A DNA stretch of 35,733 bases from Flammeovirgaceae bacterium UBA1842. Its GTDB lineage: Bacteria > Bacteroidota > Bacteroidia > Cytophagales > Cyclobacteriaceae. Where the stretch lies: contig DDIU01000046.1 of NCBI GenBank assembly GCA_002338655.1, positions 1 to 35,733 of the forward strand. Direction: 5' to 3'. Positions 1 through 7,856 of the stretch are shown piece after piece. The first letter of the stretch is position 1, and each line of letters opens with the position of its first letter. The position numbers and the translations under genes are program-made. Below the pieces are notes generated by a model. That model had not been told where the DNA came from, searched no databases, and worked only from the letters and a program-made list of their open reading frames with translations.

Positions 1-21
1 AAAACTCGTAGCTCGCAGCTC
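1..21 (-). repeat. Heptamer repeat, three units, upstream of dnaE
   Basis: Read on the minus strand the first 21 bases are three consecutive 7-mers, GAGCTGC, GAGCTAC and GAGTTTT. They are the same family as the long heptamer array at 2999-3148 but in the opposite orientation. The array may continue beyond the left edge of the window. It ends about 18 bases before the dnaE start codon, so it lies in the upstream region of that gene. The function is unknown. Confidence 0.7.
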
Positions 22-39
22 GAAACCCTGAAAAACATT

Positions 40-2982
40 ATGTACACCAACGTCCATTCACAATACAGCTTCAAATACGGCACTCTCACAGCCAAAACAC
101 TGCTAGAAGAAGCGGAACGGTGTGGGGTGGATGCGCTTGTATTAACTGATATCAACACCACGGCAGCATGCCTCAATTTTGTGCGACTGGCCAATAAAAC
201 GAAGGTTAAACCAATTTTAGGAATAGATTTTCGCAACAGCGCTGACCAGCAATTCATTGGTATCGCTAAAAACAACGAGGGCTTTAAAGCACTCAATGAT
301 TTTCTGTCACACCACCTTCATGAAGAATTGCCCATTCCCGAAAGGGCACCTCAACTACCAGAAACGATAATTATCTATCCGTTTAGTGGTTTTAAGGGGT
401 TTTTACTTGCCGAGAATGAGTTTCTGGGGGTAGCTCCTGAAGATCTCAATAAGCTAATGTTCTCCCCATGGCATAAAAAACAGGATAAACTGGTGATCCT
501 CCAGACGGTTACTTTTCGCAATAAGCGGGATTTTAATGCGCACCGACTGCTTAGGGCCATTGCAAAGAACACGCTGCTCAGTAAACTACCAAAATCTGAG
601 GAAGGAAAGCCACACCATATCATGTTACCCAAGGAGGAATTGCTAGCGCTTTATGAGGCTTACCCGCAAATTATTGCCAATACCCAGCAGTTGTTAGATG
701 ACTGCTCCATTGAGTTCACCTTTGAAGAAGGCGTTCACAAAAACCAGAAAACCTACACTCAATCCGTAGAAGAAGACTACCTGCTTCTGCGCAAGCTTTG
801 TGATGAAGGGCTCGGTTATCGTTATGAAAATCCGGATGAGCAGATTATGAAACGGATAGAAATGGAGCTGGACATTATTAAACAAAAGAACTTTACTTCC
901 TACTTCTTAATTAACTGGGACATAGTGAGTTATGCAAGAAGCAAAAACTACTTTTATGTAGGTAGGGGCAGTGGGGCCAACAGCATAGTGGCCTATTTGT
1001 TGCGCATTACCGATGTGGATCCGATAGAGCTGGACCTGTACTTTGAACGCTTCATCAACCTGTACCGACAGAACCCGCCTGACTTTGATATTGACTTTTC
1101 ATGGAAGGATAGGGAGGACATCACGCAGTATATTTTTGGGCGGTTTAAGCATGTAGCATTGTTGGCGGCTTACAGCACCTTTCAGTTTAAGGCTATTGTA
1201 CGGGAGTTGGGCAAGGTGTTTGGCCTGCCGCCCCATGAAATGGACGCCTTGGCAGAGGGTAAAGGTACTTCCGATGATGATTATGGAAAACTTGTTTTAC
1301 GTTATGGGAAGCTGATTGAGGGTTTTCCAAGCCATTTGACTGTTCATGCGGGGGGAATATTGATCTCTGAAGAGCCTATTCATTACTATACCGCCACCGA
1401 TTTGCCCCCCAAAGGCTTTCCTACCACCCATTTTGACATGATCATCGCAGAGGATGTGGGTTTATACAAATTCGATATCCTAAGCCAGCGCGGGCTCAGT
1501 AAAATAGAAGAGACTTTACAGATCATTTCTGAAAAGGAGGAAATATGCTTTGACATCCATGACATGCGTTTCTTAAAGCGAGACCCGCAGATCAAGCGGA
1601 TGTTGCGAGAGGCACAGGCTATCGGATGTTTCTATGTAGAGTCACCAGCGATGCGTATGCTGCTGCGTAAGCTCAAAGCTGAGGATTACCTAGGGCTGGT
1701 AGCCGCAAGCTCGATCATACGCCCCGGAGTGGCCAAATCGGGGATGATGCGTGAGTATATCTTGCGCTTCCGGCACCCTGAGCGTAGGGCAGAGGCACAC
1801 CCCGTACTTCTTGATATCATGCCCGAAACCTTTGGGGTGATGGTTTATCAGGAAGATGTGATCAAAGTGGCGCACTACTTTGCGGGACTTACCCTGGCAG
1901 AAGCCGATGTGTTGCGCAGGGGCATGAGCGGCAAGTATCGATCTAGGGCTGAATTCGATAAAGTGAGGGGCAAGTATTTTGAAAATTGCAAACAGAAAGG
2001 CTATTCTGATGCCGAAGCACGTGAGATATGGCGACAGATAGAGAGTTTTGCAGGTTATGCCTTCTCCAAAGGCCATTCCGCTTCCTATGCGGTGGAGAGC
2101 TTTCAGAGCCTTTTTTTAAAAGCCTATTATCCGCTAGAGTATATGGTGGCCACCATCAATAACTTTGGTGGATTTTATCGAACTGAACTTTATGTGCATG
2201 AGGCACGCATGCATGGAGGAGAGATATTTCCACCCTGTGTGAATTTGAGCGATAGTGTGACCAAGATTTATGGAAAGGAAATCTATCTGGGATTTTGCCT
2301 AGTGAAAGACCTCGAAAGCAAGGTGGTTGACCGATTGATAAATGTACGTGAGAAAGGCGGCAAGTTTATTAGTATCGAAGATTTTGTGAACCGTGTGGAA
2401 ATATCATTGGAACAACTCTCCATTTTGATTCGGGTCGGTGGCTTTAGGTTTACAGGAATTAACAAAAAAAAGCTGCTCTGGAAAGCGCATTTCCTACTTG
2501 GGAAGAGTAAGAAAAGTCATATCAATCCAGTATTGTTTAACGTTGATTATAAGCAGTTTACGCTGCCAAAGCTAAGCTTTAGTTTAATGGAAGATGCCTT
2601 TGATGAAATGGAGCTTATTGGCTTTCCGCTATGCAGTCCGTTTAGTCTGGTGCGGGGAGAGTTTAAAAGCACCTTATGTGTGAAGGATCTTAGGGCACAT
2701 TGTGGTAAGGTAGTGACAATATTGGGGTATATGGTTGCGGTAAAGAACACAGGCACTTCACGTGGGGAGCGTATGTACTTCGGTACGTTTCTGGATATGG
2801 AAGGATACTTTATCGATACGGTTCACTTTCCGCCTTCAGCAGCACGCTGGCCCTTTCGGGGAAAAGGTATCTATACCATTACCGGTAAGGTGGTTGAGGA
2901 ATTTGATTTCTATACCATAGAAGTGATGATGATGGAAAAGGAGCGGTATATGGATGACCCGAGGTATTCGATAGACAATTGA
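40..2982 (+). CDS. dnaE: DNA polymerase III alpha subunit, short DnaE2/ImuC-like form
   Basis: This 980-residue protein is a C-family replicative-type DNA polymerase. The palm is recognisable by VGRGSGANS near residue 310 and by PDFDIDF at 347-353, where D350 and D352 match the catalytic Asp pair of E. coli DnaE. Further blocks include GGILISEEP and SKGHSASYA. The N-terminal PHP domain is degraded: the usual HLHTHS is NVHS, and TDH is TDI, so metal binding and proofreading by this domain are unlikely. At 980 residues it is shorter than a replicative DnaE (about 1,160 or more) and lacks a long C-terminal extension, ending in an OB-fold-like segment. This fits the accessory, error-prone DnaE2/ImuC class, often encoded after a Y-family ImuB partner, which would lie left of the window. 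The ATG at 40 is directly at the PHP start. Being a DnaE is near certain; the error-prone role is inference. Confidence 0.93.
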   Translation: MYTNVHSQYSFKYGTLTAKTLLEEAERCGVDALVLTDINTTAACLNFVRLANKTKVKPILGIDFRNSADQQFIGIAKNNEGFKALNDFLSHHLHEELPIPERAPQLPETIIIYPFSGFKGFLLAENEFLGVAPEDLNKLMFSPWHKKQDKLVILQTVTFRNKRDFNAHRLLRAIAKNTLLSKLPKSEEGKPHHIMLPKEELLALYEAYPQIIANTQQLLDDCSIEFTFEEGVHKNQKTYTQSVEEDYLLLRKLCDEGLGYRYENPDEQIMKRIEMELDIIKQKNFTSYFLINWDIVSYARSKNYFYVGRGSGANSIVAYLLRITDVDPIELDLYFERFINLYRQNPPDFDIDFSWKDREDITQYIFGRFKHVALLAAYSTFQFKAIVRELGKVFGLPPHEMDALAEGKGTSDDDYGKLVLRYGKLIEGFPSHLTVHAGGILISEEPIHYYTATDLPPKGFPTTHFDMIIAEDVGLYKFDILSQRGLSKIEETLQIISEKEEICFDIHDMRFLKRDPQIKRMLREAQAIGCFYVESPAMRMLLRKLKAEDYLGLVAASSIIRPGVAKSGMMREYILRFRHPERRAEAHPVLLDIMPETFGVMVYQEDVIKVAHYFAGLTLAEADVLRRGMSGKYRSRAEFDKVRGKYFENCKQKGYSDAEAREIWRQIESFAGYAFSKGHSASYAVESFQSLFLKAYYPLEYMVATINNFGGFYRTELYVHEARMHGGEIFPPCVNLSDSVTKIYGKEIYLGFCLVKDLESKVVDRLINVREKGGKFISIEDFVNRVEISLEQLSILIRVGGFRFTGINKKKLLWKAHFLLGKSKKSHINPVLFNVDYKQFTLPKLSFSLMEDAFDEMELIGFPLCSPFSLVRGEFKSTLCVKDLRAHCGKVVTILGYMVAVKNTGTSRGERMYFGTFLDMEGYFIDTVHFPPSAARWPFRGKGIYTITGKVVEEFDFYTIEVMMMEKERYMDDPRYSIDN

Positions 2983-2998
2983 CAATTAGCAATGTGTT

Positions 2999-3148
2999 GA
3001 GCTATGAGGAGCTACGAGTTACGAGTTATGAGCTATGAGCTATGAGTTATGAGCTACGAGCTATGAGTTATGAGTTACGAGCTACGAGTTGTGAGCTACG
3101 AGTTATGAGCTATGAGTTACGAGTTTTGAGCTACGAGTTATGAGTTTT
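2999..3148 (+). repeat. Tandem heptamer array GAG(C/T)TA(C/T)
   Basis: From 3009 to 3148 the sequence is 20 uninterrupted 7-base units (GAGCTAC, GAGTTAC, GAGTTAT, GAGCTAT, a few GAGTTTT and one GAGTTGT). One more unit at 2999-3005 is set off by a 3-base interruption. Positions 4 and 7 vary between C and T while the rest is nearly constant. The array fills the whole junction between the convergent dnaE and permease genes and runs up to the stop codon of the latter (3148-3150). The same unit occurs inverted at 1-21. No hairpin or coding frame explains it. Confidence 0.93.
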
Positions 3149-5556
3149 TACTGGTGTCTCATTACTTTTACTGGGTTAGAAAAGGCCGATTCGAGTGCCC
3201 GGTACATGATCGTTAGCAATGCAATAACAAGCGTGACAACGCCCACAAAGAGGAAAATAAGCCAATTGATATCCACATGGAAGGCGAAGTTATTAAGCCA
3301 GCTAGTAATTACATAATAGGCTATTGGACAAGCAATTACGAATGCCACTAGAACCAATTTAGTGAAGTCCATAGAGAGCAATAGCACAATTTGAGTGGCA
3401 GAGGCCCCCATTACTTTCCTAATACCAATTTCCTTTTTGCGCTCTTCGGCCATAAACGAGGCCAATGCAAATAGACCCAGACAGGCCACTATGACTGCCA
3501 GTACGGAGAAGATATTGGCCACATTGGCCAGCTTTTCTTCATCTTTATACAGTTTGTTTAGCTCTTGATCCAGAAAGAAATAATCAAACGGGAAGCCCGG
3601 TGCAGCCACTTTCCATTTGGTCTCAATATCTGACAAGGTGTTGGAAATATCTTTTGAATTGAGTCGGATGGCCACATATTTCAATGAAAAATTGAAGTGA
3701 AAAGAGGGGGAACGCTGTTGAATGACCAAAGGCTCGATTTCCCTATGCTTGGAAACGAAATTAAAGTCTTTAACTACCCCTATAATTTCCCCGCTATTAT
3801 TATTGATTTCAAATTTCTTGCCTATGGTTTCCTCCAAAGTCCAACCCATTTGTCTGGCAAGTGCTTCATTTACAACCAAAGTGGTGGTATCATCGCTCAA
3901 GATGTTTTCTTTAAATGCCCGGCCTTGTACTATTTCTAAATCAAAGGTTTTAAAGAAATCGTGGTTTACCCAAAATATGGAGAACAGTTTAGATTTCTCC
4001 ATTCCTTCAAACCTCACATTTTGCCCCTGATGATGAGCGCCTAGCACATCCAAGACCCCAGTAACGGAATACACATCCGGTTGCAGTTCCACTTGCTTTT
4101 TGAAGGCTTCGTAGTTTCTGGTCATGGGGGTATTTAAGGCGGATATGTAGAGTATCTGGTCTTTGTTAAAACCCGTTCCACTTTTGCGTAAGAAATCCAG
4201 CTGGTTGATGGCGATGACGGTACCAATGATCATAATGATGGAAAGGGAGAACTGAATAATAACCAAGCCTTTTCTTAAAACAGCTCCTCTGCCACCTTTT
4301 ACCTGACTATCTTTCAATACCTTGATTGGAACAAAAGAACTCAGTACCAAAGCAGGGTAAATGCCTGATCCTATGCCTACTACGACAAATATTGAAAGTA
4401 ACCCTATAAGGATAGTGGGGTGCATGAAAATGTCATAGCCAATGGATTTGTCGGCAATGACATTAAAAGCAGGGAGTCCTACTACAGTAAATAGCAAGGC
4501 TATTAAAATACCGATAAAGGAAATGATGAGCGACTCCATTAAGAACTGAAAAACAAGCTGTCCTTTGGCGCTGCCTAATGTCTTGCGTAGCCCTACTTCT
4601 TTGGCTCTTTTGGCCGACCGGGCAGTAGAGAGATTCATAAAGTTCATAGTGGCAATAAAGAGGATGAACATGCCAATGAGAATAAAGGCATATATATTTT
4701 CTTCACTGCTGTTGCTTTTCAATTCAAACTCCAGATTAGAGGTAAGGTGAATGGCAGTGAGCGGCTGTAATTCCATCCTGATGTCGTCTTTGACAAAGGC
4801 AGGAAAGTATTTTTGGATAAATGCAGGAAACTCAGCCGATAAGGTCTCTGGGGCTACGTCATTTTTCAACACAATATAGGTCCAGCATGGGTTCCAATAC
4901 CAATTGTCTGGATATTGACCATTAAAAAACGCCCGCATGGTGGAGAAGGAGATAATGAAGTCAAAATCGATATGGGCGTTGGTAGGTGGATCTGCCATCA
5001 CGGCAGTAACCAGTAGTTGCACCTGGTTTTGTATTTTTAAGAATTGCCCAATGGGATCTTGGTCACCAAAGTATTTTTTGGCCGCCCTTTCAGTGATCAT
5101 TATTGAATTGGGCTTGTCCAGTGCGGTATTTTTATCCCCTTTAACTACTTCATAATCAAAAACGTCAAAAAAAGTAGAGTCAGCGAAGTAAACCCCCGTT
5201 TCGTTAAATTCCTTTTCACTTTGCTCCTCTGATACTAATATAGTGGGCGACTGGAAGTTAAAGAACCTAACCTGATTCTCAATTAAGCTACCATAATCCT
5301 CCAATAACGTAGTTCCAACAGGAAAGGGAACACTGGAAGAACGCTCTCCAGAGCCTTCTTGCTCTATAAATTCAGTAAGTCGGTAGATACGATCAGCTTT
5401 GGTATTGAATCGGTCATAGCTGAATTCATCATTGATGTAAATAAGGATAAAAATACAGCTTGAAATACCTACTGCGAGACCAAATACATTGATCAAAGAG
5501 TAGAACTTGTCCTTTAAGATATTGCGAAAAGCTACCTTGAAATAATTTTGAAGCAT
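3148..5556 (-). CDS. ABC transporter permease, FtsX/MacB-like
   Basis: An 802-residue inner-membrane permease made of two FtsX-type halves. Each half has one N-terminal membrane helix, a periplasmic MacB-type domain and a three-helix FtsX block. The first helix is in the stretch starting MLQNYFKVAFRN. The FtsX motifs are NLSTARSAKRAKEVGLRKTLG in the first half and ERKKEIGIRKVMGAS in the second, and the protein ends NPVKVMRHQ as this family does. The frame is open up to 5667, but the conserved N-terminus of the family begins at the ATG at 5554-5556, so this start was chosen. Such permeases usually work with a separate ATPase, not encoded here, in lipoprotein or peptide export or in stress sensing. 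It lacks the PadR-linked prefix domain of the permease at 6230 and is divergent from it. The substrate cannot be read from the sequence. Confidence 0.9.
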   Translation of the reverse strand: MLQNYFKVAFRNILKDKFYSLINVFGLAVGISSCIFILIYINDEFSYDRFNTKADRIYRLTEFIEQEGSGERSSSVPFPVGTTLLEDYGSLIENQVRFFNFQSPTILVSEEQSEKEFNETGVYFADSTFFDVFDYEVVKGDKNTALDKPNSIMITERAAKKYFGDQDPIGQFLKIQNQVQLLVTAVMADPPTNAHIDFDFIISFSTMRAFFNGQYPDNWYWNPCWTYIVLKNDVAPETLSAEFPAFIQKYFPAFVKDDIRMELQPLTAIHLTSNLEFELKSNSSEENIYAFILIGMFILFIATMNFMNLSTARSAKRAKEVGLRKTLGSAKGQLVFQFLMESLIISFIGILIALLFTVVGLPAFNVIADKSIGYDIFMHPTILIGLLSIFVVVGIGSGIYPALVLSSFVPIKVLKDSQVKGGRGAVLRKGLVIIQFSLSIIMIIGTVIAINQLDFLRKSGTGFNKDQILYISALNTPMTRNYEAFKKQVELQPDVYSVTGVLDVLGAHHQGQNVRFEGMEKSKLFSIFWVNHDFFKTFDLEIVQGRAFKENILSDDTTTLVVNEALARQMGWTLEETIGKKFEINNNSGEIIGVVKDFNFVSKHREIEPLVIQQRSPSFHFNFSLKYVAIRLNSKDISNTLSDIETKWKVAAPGFPFDYFFLDQELNKLYKDEEKLANVANIFSVLAVIVACLGLFALASFMAEERKKEIGIRKVMGASATQIVLLLSMDFTKLVLVAFVIACPIAYYVITSWLNNFAFHVDINWLIFLFVGVVTLVIALLTIMYRALESAFSNPVKVMRHQ

Positions 5557-5891
5557 GTTAGTGTTGTTTTTGACCGTATCGAATTTAACGCAAAAAAATA
5601 AATTTTGATAAAGAATACAGATAAACGGTTTCCCTGTCTGATTGAATAGTTCATTGCCCAAATTCACCTGAAGGACTAGGGTAGTAGTTAATTATTGAAA
5701 ACAAGTTGTCTGTCGAAAATAGAAGAAAGTCCATTTTTATGAGTGGGGCCTCTAGATTTTTTTAAATGGTAAACCGAACCTTAAGCAGCTTCAATCGTAT
5801 TGGGACTATATTGTTTCCATTTAAGAAACTAATTAATTATCATTATGCATCCTTTTAGGAAACATATTGTCTATTAACACAAATCACGCAT
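5557..5891. promoter_or_regulatory. Divergent intergenic region, possible PadR operator at 5812-5864
   Basis: This 335-bp gap separates the divergent permease and padR genes and must hold both promoters. No clean TAnnTTTG element was seen. The clearest structure is an inverted repeat, TGTTTCC at 5812-5818 and GGAAACA at 5858-5864, each next to an ATATTG-like stretch. It lies 28-80 bases before padR and could be an autoregulatory site. PadR sites are usually more compact, so this is a weak call. Confidence 0.3.
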
Positions 5892-6233
5892 ATGAAGGGT
5901 ACTTACCTAGGTGAATTTCAAGAGATAGTATTGCTGGCCATCCTTATTTTAAAAGATGAGGCCTATGGTGTGAGCATACAGACTGAAATCATGAATGAAT
6001 TGGACAGGAACATAAGTCGCGGGGCCTTGCACACGGCATTGACCAGATTGCAGGACAAAGGTTTTATTAAATCGGAAGTGGGGGGAGCCACCAAAGAACG
6101 TGGTGGGCGAAGGAAGCGGCTGTACACGGTCACTAACCTCGGTAGGGCTGCACTTAATGAAGCGCGTGACATTAGGGATCAAATGTGGAAGAAAGTGCCT
6201 GATTTGGCGCTTAATTTCAATTATTCAATATGA
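5892..6233 (+). CDS. PadR family transcriptional regulator
   Basis: A 113-residue winged-helix protein. The start MKGTYLGEFQEIVLLAIL, the block AYGVSIQTEI and the wing region RGALHTALTRLQDKGFIKSE are typical of PadR N-terminal domains, followed by GGRRKRLYTVTNLGRAAL. The stop codon overlaps the start of the next permease gene (ATGA at 6230-6233), so the two are translationally coupled. In Bacteroidota this gene pair, PadR followed by a permease with a prefix domain, is common, and the regulator probably controls its own operon. Since the permease is now interrupted by a transposon, the regulator may be left without its main target. The ligand is unknown. Confidence 0.92.
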   Translation: MKGTYLGEFQEIVLLAILILKDEAYGVSIQTEIMNELDRNISRGALHTALTRLQDKGFIKSEVGGATKERGGRRKRLYTVTNLGRAALNEARDIRDQMWKKVPDLALNFNYSI

Positions 6234-7808
6234 ACAAAAAGATAGGGCCACCACAACTGTTTACTAAATGGTTTGGTTGGTTTTGTGCTGATGAATATTA
6301 CGAAGAGCTGCAAGGCGACTTAGAAGAGGCGTTTTATGATAACGTGGAGCTTTACGGTCTCCGTAAGGCACGGCAGCTATACCGGTTGGAAGTACTGAAA
6401 ATGCTTCGTCCATCGGTTATTAAAAAATTAAACGGTCAAAATTATAACTCAAACAACATAGACATGCTTAGCAACTATTTAAAAATTGCCATTAGGAATA
6501 TGCTCGGTCAAAAAGTGTATTCCTTCATTAACGTTTTCGGGCTGGCAGTAGGGATGACAGCCACCATTCTCATTTCATTGTATGTACAGGATGAACTGAG
6601 CTACGACAAATACCATGAAAAGTCAGACCGGATTTACCGTGTTTCGCGGGAATGGCTCAACCAAGATGGTGAGTCAAGTTTGCACCTGGGGCATGTGGCT
6701 GCGCCATTTGGCCCTTTATTGAAAAACGATTTTGAAGGCATTGTATTGAATGCAGTGCGGATGAACTCCAGTGGAAGGCCGCTGGTAGTGCACGGTGACA
6801 AGCGATTTGAAGAAAATAATTTCTTCTTTGCTGATGCTGATCTGTTTGATGTTTTCTCCTGGAAAATGCTCAAAGGAAATAGGAAAACGGCATTGTCTGA
6901 GCCCAATACCATTGTATTGTCAGCATCTGCCGCCAAACGCTATTTTGGGGATGAAGATCCCATGGGGCAAACCGTCACTTACAATGATTTTGGCCTTAGC
7001 CAGGAATTGAAAGTAACAGGTGTGATGGAGGATACTCCCCATAACTCACATTTTAAGATGGATATGGTAGCTTCCTTCCATATGGTGGAAATGTTTTTTG
7101 GTGGCCGTGAAAATTTAATGAAAAACTGGGGTGGAAATAACTATTCTACCTTTATAGTAGTGCCTGAAGGGTATAACATCGCTGATTTGGAAGCACAAAT
7201 CCCTGGATTTATTGATAAACATCTCGGGGAGAATATGAGTGGAGCGATGGCTTCGACAACTAACAGGTTACACTTTATGCCTCTTACCGACATTCATTTG
7301 CACTCACATTTGGATTCTGAAATTGAGGCCAATGGAGACATCGCCTATGTTTATACTTATACGATCATTGCATTGTTTATCCTGATTATCGCTTGTATCA
7401 ATTTTATGAACCTGTCCACTGCCCGCTCTGTGAAACGTGCTCGGGAAGTAGGGGTAAGAAAAGTGATGGGCGCCTACCGCTCTTCCTTGATCCGTCAGTT
7501 TATAACCGAATCAGTACTGGTAGCCTTTATTTCCGTGCTTTTGTCTGTATTATTAGTTTATTTTTTACTGCCCGGATTCAATAATTTCAGCGGCAAAGAG
7601 CTTACACTACTTGGTACTGACCCCATGTTTTTAGTGGGTCTTCTTGCTGCAGTAGTGATTGTAGTAGGATTTGTAGCGGGTAGCTATCCGGCCTTTTATT
7701 TGTCGGCTTACCAGCCAGCTGTAGTGTTGAAAGGTTCGAATAAGGCCAATAATCAAGCATTTAGCTTAAGATCAATATTGGTGATTTTTCAATTTTTCAT
7801 CTCTATTT
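6230..7808 (+). pseudogene. ABC transporter permease with prefix domain, 5' part (interrupted by transposon)
   Basis: The first 526 codons of an FtsX/MacB-type permease. Residues 1 to about 70 form the cytosolic permease prefix domain (FADEYYEELQGDLEEAF-like block, here CADEYYEELQGDLEEAF). Then come the usual MLSNYLKIAIRN start of the transporter part, the first helix, the periplasmic domain and the first FtsX block with NLSTARSVKRAREVGVRKVMG. After I526 the frame enters the left inverted repeat of the transposon at 7809, adds nine foreign residues and stops at 7837. The rest of the gene is at 20095-21184. Using one copy of the TATTT duplication, 6230-7808 plus 20100-21184 gives 2,664 bases in one frame, 887 residues, a normal length for this family. 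The truncated product keeps only half of the permease and is unlikely to work. Confidence 0.93.
7804..7808. repeat. Target site duplication, left copy (TATTT)
   Basis: TATTT directly precedes the left inverted repeat, and the same five bases directly follow the right one at 20095-20099. Five bases is the usual duplication of Tn3-family elements. The flanking G and C also match by chance, so the duplication could be read as 7 bases (CTATTTG) if the repeat started two bases further in. Confidence 0.88.
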
Positions 7809-7847
7809 GGCCTAGTGACAGGGTTGTTTCATTTTGAAGCCATTTAA
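7809..7847 (+). repeat. Left terminal inverted repeat of the transposon
   Basis: The repeat begins GGCCTAGTGACAGGG and ends GCCATTTAA. It is 39 bp long and matches the reverse complement of the right end at 37 of 39 positions; the differences are T/C at position 4 and T/C at position 19. Tn3-family repeats are usually about 38 bp. The classical GGGG start is replaced by GGCC. Confidence 0.92.
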
Positions 7848-7856
7848 TATTTCCTA

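Noticed and set aside
2999..3148. CRISPR array
   Set aside because: The units are 7 bases with no spacers and no cas genes; it is a simple tandem repeat.
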